64,000 nucleotides of DNA, from NCBI GenBank assembly GCA_963841445.1, contig CAWJCP010000001.1, positions 124,001-188,000 of the forward strand, given 5' to 3'. Origin of the DNA: Mayfieldus sp963841445. Its GTDB lineage: Bacteria > Actinomycetota > Thermoleophilia > Solirubrobacterales > 70-9. A program made the position numbers and the translations under genes. Numbering within the stretch: the first letter of the stretch is position 1; each line of letters opens with the position of its first letter. The notes under the pieces are model-generated. The model searched no databases. It was given only the letters and a program-made list of their open reading frames with translations, and was not told the origin of the DNA. Positions 42,158-50,234 of the stretch are shown here, piece by piece.

Positions 42158-42865
42158 GTGTCGCTGGATCGCCAGCGGCTGCGCGATGGCGTCCGCGCCG
42201 GAGCCCCTTTCGCGGTAGCCGCTTTCCTGCTCGCGATCTCCTTCGGGGTCATCGCGCGGCCGGTGATCGGCGGCGGCGCGGCGATCGCGATGTCGGCGAT
42301 CGTCTTCGCCGGCTCGGCCCAGTTCGCCGCCGTGGCGGTGCTCGCCGGCGGTGGCGACCCGGCGACCGCGGTCCTCGCCGGGATCCTGCTCAACTTCCGC
42401 TACCTGCCGATGGGGATCGCGATCGCGCCCTCGCTGCGCGGCGGCCCGCTGGCGCGGGCGGCGGTCGGCCAAACGATGATCGACGCCTCCTGGGCGATGG
42501 CGAACATGGGCGGAGGTCGCTTCGACGCCTCGTTCATGATCGGCGCGACCGCCGCCTCCTATCCCTGCTGGCTCGGCGGGACGATCGTCGGAGTGCTCGC
42601 CGGCGACGCGATCGGGGACCCGGACCGGCTCGGGCTCGACGCACTCTTTCCAGCCTTCTTTCTCGCCCTCCTCTATTCCGGCGAGCTGCGCAGTGGGCGG
42701 CGCGCCTGGGTCGCCGCCGGGCTCGGTGCCGCGACCTCGCTGGCGCTGGTCGACTTCGTCCCCGCCGGGGTGCCGGTGATCGCCGCCTCGCTCGCGGCTC
42801 TGATCGGCTTGCTGGGCGGGGACGCAGACGACGAGCGAGTCATGACCGAGGAGCCGGCGCCGTGA
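42158..42865 (+). CDS. azlC: AzlC-family branched-chain amino acid exporter, large subunit
   Basis: The 235-residue membrane protein starts at GTG 42158. It has the AzlC hallmark IVFAGSAQFAAVAVLAGGGDP, LLNFRYLPMGIAIAP, and TMIDASWAMAN, in about six helices. With the small AzlD subunit it would export branched-chain amino acids or analogues. Its position after the polyamine-type importer suggests that the operon balances amino-acid pools; this is inference. Confidence 0.9.
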   Translation: MSLDRQRLRDGVRAGAPFAVAAFLLAISFGVIARPVIGGGAAIAMSAIVFAGSAQFAAVAVLAGGGDPATAVLAGILLNFRYLPMGIAIAPSLRGGPLARAAVGQTMIDASWAMANMGGGRFDASFMIGATAASYPCWLGGTIVGVLAGDAIGDPDRLGLDALFPAFFLALLYSGELRSGRRAWVAAGLGAATSLALVDFVPAGVPVIAASLAALIGLLGGDADDERVMTEEPAP

Positions 42866-42923
42866 GCGCGAGGCTCAGACGACGAGGCGCATTCGTGCCG
42901 GCGCCGAGCGCGGGCCAAATGCC

Positions 42924-43232
42924 ATGAGCGACGCCTGGGTCGTCGTCATCGCGCTCACCGTCACCACGGTGCTGATCCGCGCCTCCGGTCCGCTGCTGCT
43001 CGGCGGCCGCCAGCTGCCGCGTCCGCTGGCCCGCGTGATCGTGCTGCTCGCCCCGGCGCTGCTCGCGGCCCTGGTGGTCACCGAGACGCTCTCGAACTCC
43101 AGTGGACTGGTGCTCGACGAGCGCGCCGCAGGCGTCGCCGCCGCAGGGCTCTCGCTGCTCTGGCGCGACTCGCTGCTGCTCGCGATGGGCGTCGCGGTCC
43201 TCGTCACCGCGACCGCGCGCGCAATCGTCTAG
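42924..43232 (+). CDS. azlD: AzlD-family small exporter subunit
   Basis: The 102-residue membrane protein has four hydrophobic segments and the AzlD pattern TTVLIRASGPLLLGGRQLPRPLARVIVLLAPALLAAL. It starts at ATG 42924, 58 bp after azlC, and ends just before the convergent aldehyde dehydrogenase (stop at 43241). Confidence 0.88.
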   Translation: MSDAWVVVIALTVTTVLIRASGPLLLGGRQLPRPLARVIVLLAPALLAALVVTETLSNSSGLVLDERAAGVAAAGLSLLWRDSLLLAMGVAVLVTATARAIV

Positions 43233-43240
43233 GCCCGGGC

Positions 43241-44608
43241 TCAACCGATTCGGATCAGCTTCTTGTTCACGAACTCATCGGCGCCGTAGGTGCCCAGCTC
43301 GCGGCCGAAGCCGGACCGCTTCGTCCCGCCGAACGGGAGCTCCGCGCCGTCGGCGCCAACCAGGTTCACGTAGACCATCCCGGCGTCGATTTGGTCCGCC
43401 ACGCGCTCCGCCTGCTGAGCGTCCGTCGTCATGACGTATGAGCCCAGCCCGTACGACGTGTCGTTGGCCAGCTCCACCGCCTCATCCTCGGACGAGACGC
43501 GATACACCTGCGCGACCGGGCCGAAGAACTCCTCACGGTAGGCGTCGTTTTCGGGCGTGATGTCGGTCAGGACGGTCGACTCGAAGAAATTCCCCTCGCG
43601 CTTGCCGCCGGCGACGAGCTTCGCCCCCTGGTCGATCGCCCGGTTGACCTGGTCCTCGAGGCGCTCGGTCGCGGTCGTGGAGGAGAGCGGCCCGATCTCG
43701 GTCTCCGACGAGGTCGGGTCACCCGGCTTGGTCGAGGTCATCGCGGCGGTGAACTTCTCGAGGAAGGGCTCGTACAGGTCGCCGACCACGATGAACCGCT
43801 TCGCCGCGTTGCACGACTGGCCCGTGTTGTCGAGACGGGCGCCGACGGCGTCCTCGACGGTCTTGTCCAGGTCATCCGTGCCGAGCAGGAGGAAGGGATC
43901 CGACCCGCCCATCTCCAGCACGACCTTCTTGAGATTGCGTCCGGCGATCTCGGCGACAGCGGCCCCAGCACGCTCGGAACCCGTGACGGAGACGCCGCGA
44001 ATCCGAGGGTCGGCGATCACCCACTCGACCTGCTCGTTCGTCGCGTAGACGTTCTCGTACGCTCCCTCCGGGAATCCGGCGTCGTCGAAGATCTTCTGCA
44101 TCGCCGCGGCCGACTCAGGGCATTGGGGCGCGTGCTTCAGCACGATCGTGTTCCCGATGACGAGATTCGGCCCGGCGAAACGCGCCACCTGGTAGTAGGG
44201 GAAGTTCCACGGCATGATCCCGAGCAGTGCGCCGAGCGAGCTCCGGCGAACCACGGCCGACCCGTCCCCGGCGAGCAGCTTGATCGGCTCGTCAGCCATC
44301 AACTGCTCGGCATTGTCGGCATAGAAGCCGTAGATGTCACCGCAGAAGTCGAGCTCGCCGAGGGCTTGCTCGATCGGCTTTCCCATCTCCCGCACGATGA
44401 TCTCCGCGAGCTCTTGACGACGCTCGAGATGCAGCTCTCCAACCCGCCGGACAAGCTCGGCGCGATCAGCCACGCTCGACGACGCGGACCAAGTGCGATG
44501 AGCCTCGTCGGCGCGCCCGATCGCGGCACGCAGGTCATCGTCGCTGATCGTCTCGTACTCCTTGACCGTGTCGCCCGTTGCCGGATCGGTAACCGCGTAC
44601 ATGCTCAT
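43241..44608 (-). CDS. NAD(P)-dependent aldehyde dehydrogenase, succinate-semialdehyde type
   Basis: The 455-residue enzyme starts at ATG 44608 with GGAGGAG upstream. Motifs are IMPWNFPYYQVARFAGPN (oxyanion Asn), VSVTGSERAGAAVA (cofactor loop), the general base in VLEMGGSDPFLLL and the catalytic Cys in DNTGQSCNAAKRFIV. The short length and the SNAAKRFI-type region match GabD1-like succinate-semialdehyde dehydrogenases. It would oxidise succinate semialdehyde, the last step of GABA breakdown. It is the last gene in the minus-strand block that starts with the class III aminotransferase. Confidence 0.88.
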   Translation of the reverse strand: MSMYAVTDPATGDTVKEYETISDDDLRAAIGRADEAHRTWSASSSVADRAELVRRVGELHLERRQELAEIIVREMGKPIEQALGELDFCGDIYGFYADNAEQLMADEPIKLLAGDGSAVVRRSSLGALLGIMPWNFPYYQVARFAGPNLVIGNTIVLKHAPQCPESAAAMQKIFDDAGFPEGAYENVYATNEQVEWVIADPRIRGVSVTGSERAGAAVAEIAGRNLKKVVLEMGGSDPFLLLGTDDLDKTVEDAVGARLDNTGQSCNAAKRFIVVGDLYEPFLEKFTAAMTSTKPGDPTSSETEIGPLSSTTATERLEDQVNRAIDQGAKLVAGGKREGNFFESTVLTDITPENDAYREEFFGPVAQVYRVSSEDEAVELANDTSYGLGSYVMTTDAQQAERVADQIDAGMVYVNLVGADGAELPFGGTKRSGFGRELGTYGADEFVNKKLIRIG

Positions 44609-44661
44609 CGGACTCCTCCTGAATTCAGGTCGCGCGAGAGCGCCAGTGTCGCTGTTGCCAT

Positions 44662-45831
44662 CTAGGTGTCCCCTCGGATCGATGCGGCTTTCGCTTTTCC
44701 ATTACCAGTTGTACTCCCTCGCAGCATGTCCTCGACCGGCACGCAGTCGGCGCCGACTCCCTCCGCGACGGCGGGATGGGTGACCTTCCCGCCCGCCACG
44801 TTGACCCCCGGCCTCAGACCGGGGTCGCGACGGATCGCCCCGGCGGCGCCGTGGTCGGCAAGCGCGACCGCGTAGGGCAGCGTCGCGTTGGTGAGAGCTT
44901 TCGTGGAGGTGATCGGGACCGCGCCGGGCATGTTGGCGACGCAGTAGTGGGTGATCCCCGCGACCTCGAAGGTCGGGTCGCGATGCGTAGTCGGCCGCGA
45001 GGTCTCAAAGCAGCCCCCCTGGTCGATCGCGACGTCGACGAGCACCGCGCCGGGCTTCATCATCGCGAGCTGCTCGCGGCGCACCACGTATGGGGCGCGG
45101 GCGCCGTGCACCAGCACCGCGCCGATCACGAGGTCGGCGCGCGGCAGCATCTCCTCGACCGCCAGCGTGGTCGAGAAGACCGTCGAGCAGCGTCCGCCGA
45201 AGGCGATGTCGAGGTCGCGCAGCCGGTCGATCGACTTCTCGTAGACGAACACGTCGGCCTCCATTCCGATCGCGATGAAGGCCGCGTTCATGCCGACGAC
45301 GCCGCCGCCGATCACCATCACCGTCGCGGCGGCGACACCGGGAACGCCGCCAAGCAGGATCCCGCGCCCGCCGAGCGGCTTCTCGAGCATGAAGGCACCC
45401 GCCTGGGTCGCGATCTTGCCGGCGATCTCGCTCATCGGCGCCAGCAGCGGCAGCCGCCCGCGCGAGTCCTCGACCGTCTCGTAGGCGATGCAGGTCGCCC
45501 CGGAGCCACAGAGGCCCCTGGTCAGCTCGGGATCCGGCGCCAAGTGCAGATAGGTGAAGAGCAGCTGCCCGGGGCGCAGCAGCTCGACCTCGGGCGGCTG
45601 CGGCTCCTTGACCTTGAGGATCATCTCGGCCTCCGCGAAGACCGCCGCGGCGTCAGGCGCGACCCTCGCCCCCTGGGCCTCGAAGTCGGCGTCGGCGATC
45701 GCGCTTCCCTGCCCGGCGCCCTTCTGGGTCACGACCTCGTGGCCGTGCTCGACCAGCTCGCGCACCCCGGCGGGCGTGATCGCGACCCGGTACTCGTCCT
45801 CCTTGATCTCGGTCGGGACCCCGACCTTCAT
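44662..45831 (-). CDS. ald: Alanine dehydrogenase
   Basis: The 389-residue enzyme begins MKVGVPTEIKEDEYRVAITPAGV. It has the catalytic Lys in ILKVKEPQP, His in FTYLHLAPD, the Rossmann motif VMVIGGGVVGMNAA and DVAIDQGGCFETSRPTTH. It interconverts alanine with pyruvate and ammonia using NAD. Next to an aminotransferase whose class commonly uses pyruvate as acceptor, it would regenerate pyruvate and release the amino nitrogen. Its ATG overlaps the stop of the saccharopine-dehydrogenase-like gene (45828-45831). The tail has a 15-residue extension rich in Gly, Lys and Ala. Confidence 0.95.
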   Translation of the reverse strand: MKVGVPTEIKEDEYRVAITPAGVRELVEHGHEVVTQKGAGQGSAIADADFEAQGARVAPDAAAVFAEAEMILKVKEPQPPEVELLRPGQLLFTYLHLAPDPELTRGLCGSGATCIAYETVEDSRGRLPLLAPMSEIAGKIATQAGAFMLEKPLGGRGILLGGVPGVAAATVMVIGGGVVGMNAAFIAIGMEADVFVYEKSIDRLRDLDIAFGGRCSTVFSTTLAVEEMLPRADLVIGAVLVHGARAPYVVRREQLAMMKPGAVLVDVAIDQGGCFETSRPTTHRDPTFEVAGITHYCVANMPGAVPITSTKALTNATLPYAVALADHGAAGAIRRDPGLRPGVNVAGGKVTHPAVAEGVGADCVPVEDMLRGSTTGNGKAKAASIRGDT

Positions 45832-47000
45832 GCGGCGGCGCTCTCGGTCACGTCAAGCTCGAAGCGGGTGCCGCGCTGCTCGAGCTCCGAGAACATCTCC
45901 TCAGGCCCGATGCAGCGCTCCGGGGGCATCGCTCCGCGGGCGCTGACGTCCCCGCGGGCGAGAAGACGGACCGCCGCCGCGATCGGAGCCGCGGTCGAGA
46001 CGACCCCGCCGCCGAGACCCCATTCGGCGCGCGGTTCGGTGACGGCGCGGATTCGCACCGTGCGACCGTGACCGCTCGCCTCGACCATGTGCACCGAGAC
46101 CGTCTTCGAAGAGGCCGGATGCGCGCTACGGATCGCTTCGCGGACGTCCTCCTCGGTGCCCTTTGCCAGCTTGCGAAGCTGGTCGAGCAGCGCCTTGGAG
46201 AGCGATAGCCGGAAGCTCGCATCCTTGCAGCCGAAGCTCGGGCCGAAGGTTCGCAACTCGGAGTGCAGGGTGTAGATCGTCTCGGCGCGTCCGATCGGGA
46301 CCCCGAAGTCGACCTCGCCGCCGGAGCTGAGCGGCTCGATCCGGACCGGGTCGCCGTTTCGCAGCGCCACCGGTGGCAGCTTCACCTCGTCGAGCAGCGT
46401 CTCCAGCGCATAGGGAAAGCTCGGCCCGGACGGTGGTTCGAGGTCACGACCTGCCGCGAAGACGTGGATCGCGTCTATGGCCGGCGACGTGCTCAGATCA
46501 CCGTCCGCCTGCTTGCTCCGCTCCCCGTCCGCCGCAGGCGGATCAGTGCCGGGTCCCCGCATGCCAGCCACCTCACGAGCCGCGCGCGCGGCCATCAGGT
46601 TGGTCTTGCCGGGGCTCGAGCCGATCCCGAGGATCGCGATCAGGCCGGCGCGCTCGAAGTCGTCGCCGAGCAGCAGCTGCTCCCCGGTGACCCTGTAGAG
46701 GCCGCCGAGGTCCAGGTAGTGGCAATCGGCTCCCAGGCAGGCCCGCATCGCGTCGAGGTTGACCCGGTAGCTGGCCGAGTTGACCAGCGCGTCCACGTCG
46801 CCCAGCTCGGAAGCGAGGTTGCTGCGCGCATCGGCGCCGCGGGCGGTCGCCTTGCCCTGGCCCTGGCGCTCTGCCACCGTCTTGGCCTGCTCGGCGCGCA
46901 GGTCGAGCAGCAGGATCGACTCGACCTCGTCTGATGCAGCAAGGTCGCGCACGATCGCCGGCGCGATCGTCCCCGCGGCCCCCAGGACGGCTACACGCAT
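45828..47000 (-). CDS. Saccharopine dehydrogenase-like oxidoreductase
   Basis: The 390-residue protein has an N-terminal Rossmann domain (MRVAVLGAAGTIAPAIVRDLA, LLLDLRAEQAKT) and the family segment ALVNSASYRVNLDAMRACLGADCHYLDLGG, then GIGSSPGKTNLMAARAA. A polar insert (about residues 150-175) contains a short GGAGCGGAGCAAGC repeat. The saccharopine dehydrogenase family covers lysine breakdown and carboxy(nor)spermidine dehydrogenases. Given the setting, either an amino-acid-imine reductase or a polyamine dehydrogenase is possible. It sits between PucR and alanine dehydrogenase and overlaps the latter. Exact substrate unknown. Confidence 0.8.
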   Translation of the reverse strand: MRVAVLGAAGTIAPAIVRDLAASDEVESILLLDLRAEQAKTVAERQGQGKATARGADARSNLASELGDVDALVNSASYRVNLDAMRACLGADCHYLDLGGLYRVTGEQLLLGDDFERAGLIAILGIGSSPGKTNLMAARAAREVAGMRGPGTDPPAADGERSKQADGDLSTSPAIDAIHVFAAGRDLEPPSGPSFPYALETLLDEVKLPPVALRNGDPVRIEPLSSGGEVDFGVPIGRAETIYTLHSELRTFGPSFGCKDASFRLSLSKALLDQLRKLAKGTEEDVREAIRSAHPASSKTVSVHMVEASGHGRTVRIRAVTEPRAEWGLGGGVVSTAAPIAAAVRLLARGDVSARGAMPPERCIGPEEMFSELEQRGTRFELDVTESAAA

Positions 47001-47058
47001 GCGACCACCTCGGCAGGGCGGACGCGGTAGCGGAGCACCTGCCGAGCGTTGTTTCTCA

Positions 47059-48612
47059 TTAGACGAGCTCCCGGGCTCGCAGCGCGAGCCAGAACTCGAT
47101 CCTGTCGTGTGCGCGGGTGAGGTCGCGGCCGGTCAGCTCCTCGATTTTCCGCATCCGGTAGCGGAGCGTGTGGCGATGGCAATAGACCTCGCGCGCGGCG
47201 CGCTCCCATTGCCCGTTGTTCTCGATGAACGCCTCCAGCGAGCGCAGAAGCTCGCCGCCGTATTCAGCGTCGCCGTTCTCGATCGGCCCGAGCACGCTCT
47301 CGCAGTAGAGGCGCAGCGCCTCGTCGTCCTGCAGGGAAAGCAGCAGGGTGAAGGCGCCGAGGTCCTGCCAAGAGGCGACGTCAGGGGCCTCGCCGTTGTC
47401 CAGTGCGGTCGCCTCCAGCGCGCAGCGGGCCTCGTGGAAGGAGCGGCGCAGCTGATCGGCCGGCGCCGGTCTGCTGGCGGCGGCGCGCACCGCACCGCGA
47501 CGCCCGGCGAGGACGCGGCGTGCCGCGGTGGCGACTTCGATCGGATCCCGCTCGGATGCGTCGATCACCGCGCAGAGAAGCTCTCTGCCACCGCAGGCAT
47601 GGGGTGCCACCACCGCGGCGCAGCCGATCCCCGCCAGGGTCGCCTCGAGAAGGCCTTCCGCGGCGCTGGGGTCGTCAACCGAGAACACGAGCACCGACGC
47701 CTCCGCCTCGACTCCGAATGGAGCCAGGCGCCGGCGCAGCTCCCCTGGCTCGAGGCGGCCGCCGAGCGCTGCGGCGAGAACGTCGCCGGCGAGGCGGCGT
47801 TCGGTCTCGCGCTCGACGCGGCGGCGCATCAACTCCAGCGCCACCACGACCACCGCCTGCTGCAGGATCAGTCGTTCGAAGTCCCCGAGTCCCCCGGAGT
47901 CGCGCACGATCACGACCCAGGCTTGGGGCGGCCCGCCGCCCGGGGAGACGACGGGGTGCGCCAGCGACCGGCCGGCGACCGAGGCGTGCGCGGGAACGAA
48001 GGGATGGCCGTCGCCGGCATGGGTCGCGGCCTCGGAGCGGATCGCGACCTCCACCGCGTCGGGGAGGTCGCGGCGGAAGTTTCGCGACGACAGGACTTCG
48101 CCGTGGCCGTCGAGGACGAGCACGCTGCCGCCGACCGCGGCGGCGATCGTCGCGGTCAGCTGCTCCAGCCCGCGCTCCTCGAGCACCAGGCGCTCGAGCC
48201 GCCGCTGCACGGCGATCCCGCGCTGCAAGACCTCGTACTGGTCGTTGACCAAGCGCGCGAACGCCTTCTCGGTCACGGCGATGAACGGCATCGAGTAGGG
48301 GACCTCGAAGAGCGGGAAGTCGTGCTTCTCAGCCTCCTCGACCAGAGCCTTGGGGAGCTTCTGGTGATCGAAGCCGGTCCCGAAGCCGAGCCCGGCGAGA
48401 TTGTGGTTGGCGAGCCTGCGCACGAAGGCCCGTTGCTTGGCGGCGCTGTCGAGCCCCATGCCGGTGCTCAGCATCAGCTCACCGCCGGAAAGCCACGGGG
48501 TCGGGTCCTCCAGCTCGGAGATGTGCACCCAGCGCACCGGGTTCGACAGGGCCTTCTCGCCAGCCGCCGGCTGAAGCTCAACCGCGTCGAGAAGGCCCTT
48601 CACGGTCAGCAT
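47059..48612 (-). CDS. PucR-family transcriptional regulator
   Basis: The 517-residue protein has an N-terminal PucR sensor domain (LTVKGLLDAVELQPAAGEKAL, ISELEDPTPWLSGGELMLSTG), a central GGDEF-like or GAF-like region, and a C-terminal helix-turn-helix of PucR/CdaR type (AREVYCHRHTLRYRMRKIEELTG). Such regulators respond to purine, polyamine or amino-acid metabolites. Its place inside the block, between the aminotransferase and the dehydrogenases, makes it the likely local regulator. Its start follows the aminotransferase stop by 8 bp. Confidence 0.92.
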   Translation of the reverse strand: MLTVKGLLDAVELQPAAGEKALSNPVRWVHISELEDPTPWLSGGELMLSTGMGLDSAAKQRAFVRRLANHNLAGLGFGTGFDHQKLPKALVEEAEKHDFPLFEVPYSMPFIAVTEKAFARLVNDQYEVLQRGIAVQRRLERLVLEERGLEQLTATIAAAVGGSVLVLDGHGEVLSSRNFRRDLPDAVEVAIRSEAATHAGDGHPFVPAHASVAGRSLAHPVVSPGGGPPQAWVVIVRDSGGLGDFERLILQQAVVVVALELMRRRVERETERRLAGDVLAAALGGRLEPGELRRRLAPFGVEAEASVLVFSVDDPSAAEGLLEATLAGIGCAAVVAPHACGGRELLCAVIDASERDPIEVATAARRVLAGRRGAVRAAASRPAPADQLRRSFHEARCALEATALDNGEAPDVASWQDLGAFTLLLSLQDDEALRLYCESVLGPIENGDAEYGGELLRSLEAFIENNGQWERAAREVYCHRHTLRYRMRKIEELTGRDLTRAHDRIEFWLALRARELV

Positions 48613-48620
48613 CGCGGCAC

Positions 48621-50006
48621 CTAGGCGAGCACCCTGTCGGCGGCCTCCGTGAGCACCCCGTGCAGCACCTCGCGGATCTCCTCGAACTGCTCGGAGTCGG
48701 CGATCAGCGGCGGCGCAAGCTGCACCACCGGATCGCCGCGGTCGTCGGCGCGGCAGATCAACCCGCGGCGGAAGAGCTCGCCGGAGAGGAAGCCGCGCAG
48801 CAGGCCCTCGGACTCCTCGTCGCTGAAGCTCTCTTTCGTCTCCTGGTCCTTGACCAGCTCGATCGCGAAGAAGAACCCGGCGCCGCGGACCTCGCCGACG
48901 ATCGGGATTTCGCCCAGGCTCTCGAGGCTGGCCCGGAACTCGGCCTCCTTTTCCGCCACGTGGCCGGGAAGGTCCTCGCGCTCGTAGATCTCGATTGCCG
49001 CCAGGGCGGCGGCGGCTGAGACCGGATGGGCGGCGAACGTGAAGCCGTGCGAGAACATCTCCTTGTCGTGCATGAACGGCTCCGCGACCTCGTCGGAGAC
49101 GATCAGCGCGCCCATCGGCACGTAGGCGGAGGTCAGCGCCTTCGCGGTCGTGATCAGGTCGGGGCGGTACCCGTAGCGCTCGGAGCCGAACCAGGTCCCA
49201 AGGCGCCCCCAGGAGCAGATCACCTCGTCGGAGATCAGCAGCACGTCATGGCGGTCGCAAATCTCGCGGACGCGCTGGAAGTAGCCGTCCTGCGGAGGGA
49301 TGCATCCGCCCGCGTTCTGGACCGGCTCGAGGATCACCGCGCCAACCGTCTCCGGGCCTTCGAAGAGGATCTTCTCCTCGATCTGGTCCGCTGCCCATAG
49401 TGGGTCGCGATCGTGCGGCCAGCGATAGCTGTCGGTGTTCGGCACGTGCAGCCCGCCCGGGACGAGTGGCTCGAACTGCGAGCGCAGCCCAGGGATCCCG
49501 GTAGCCGAGAGCGCCCCGAGAGAGGTGCCGTGGTAGGCGATCTCACGCGCCACCACCTTCGTCTTCTGGCCGTTGCCACGCAGCCGGTGGTGGTTGCGGA
49601 CCAGCTTCAGCGCCGACTCGACTGCCTCCGAGCCGCCGGAGGTGAAGAAGACGCGGTTGAGATCCGCCGGAGCCAGGGAGGCGATCTTCGCCGCGAGCTC
49701 GATCGCCCGCGGGTGCGCGTAGCTCCACACCGTGAAGAAGTCGAGCTCGGCGACCTGCCGCGCCATCGCCTCCCCGATCTCCGTGCGCCCGTGCCCGGCA
49801 TTGACGCAAAAAAGGGCCGAGAGGCCGTCGAGGTATCGCTTGCCGTGCTCGTCGTAGACGTAGCACCCTTCGCCGCGGGCGATGATCGGGACCTCGTCGT
49901 CGTCGTAGGCCCCGTGGCGTGTGAAGTGCATCCACAGATGGCGCTTGGCAAGCTCCTGCAGGCTTGCGTCGGCAGTCTTTGCCGCGGTCTCGGAAGCGAT
50001 CGCCAT
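48621..50006 (-). CDS. Class III PLP aminotransferase (putrescine/omega-amino acid:pyruvate type)
   Basis: The 461-residue enzyme starts at ATG 50006 with ribosome site GAGGAGAGG. It has YVYDEHGKRYLDGLSALFCVNAGHG, FFTSGGSEAVESALKL, the PLP-binding Asp in LLISDEVICSWGRLG, the Schiff-base Lys in ITTAKALTSAYVPMGA and TFAAHPVSAAAALA. This is the SpuC or beta-alanine:pyruvate transaminase branch, moving a terminal amino group from putrescine, GABA or cadaverine-like donors to pyruvate. It opens the minus-strand operon with PucR, the saccharopine-dehydrogenase-like protein, alanine dehydrogenase and an aldehyde dehydrogenase, and is divergent from an amino acid permease. Confidence 0.92.
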   Translation of the reverse strand: MAIASETAAKTADASLQELAKRHLWMHFTRHGAYDDDEVPIIARGEGCYVYDEHGKRYLDGLSALFCVNAGHGRTEIGEAMARQVAELDFFTVWSYAHPRAIELAAKIASLAPADLNRVFFTSGGSEAVESALKLVRNHHRLRGNGQKTKVVAREIAYHGTSLGALSATGIPGLRSQFEPLVPGGLHVPNTDSYRWPHDRDPLWAADQIEEKILFEGPETVGAVILEPVQNAGGCIPPQDGYFQRVREICDRHDVLLISDEVICSWGRLGTWFGSERYGYRPDLITTAKALTSAYVPMGALIVSDEVAEPFMHDKEMFSHGFTFAAHPVSAAAALAAIEIYEREDLPGHVAEKEAEFRASLESLGEIPIVGEVRGAGFFFAIELVKDQETKESFSDEESEGLLRGFLSGELFRRGLICRADDRGDPVVQLAPPLIADSEQFEEIREVLHGVLTEAADRVLA

Positions 50007-50075
50007 TTCCTCTCCTCTGGTTCGGCCCACGCCTACGACGATATGGACAACGCTAGACCCGCATTGGCGCGAAAG

Positions 50076-50162
50076 CAAGTGGTCATTGGGTCAAGTCAAC
50101 GAGTTTGCCACTTGTACAAATCGGACAAGACGCCTTCTGACTTTTGGGACATTCGCCACTTG
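50076..50162. promoter_or_regulatory. Repeated CCACTTG heptamers in the divergent control region
   Basis: CCACTTG occurs at 50108-50114 and 50156-50162, and inverted as CAAGTGG at 50076-50082. TTGTACAA, an 8-bp palindrome, overlaps the middle copy at 50112-50119. The stretch is AT-rich for this genome and lies between the aminotransferase and permease genes. It is a plausible PucR site. The rest of 50007-50234 holds no gene. Confidence 0.4.
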
Positions 50163-50234
50163 CCTATCCGCCGGGCGACGCATACGCTCGCCGCGACCCG
50201 GGCGGCCGCCCGGTCGAAACGAGGAGAGGAGCGA

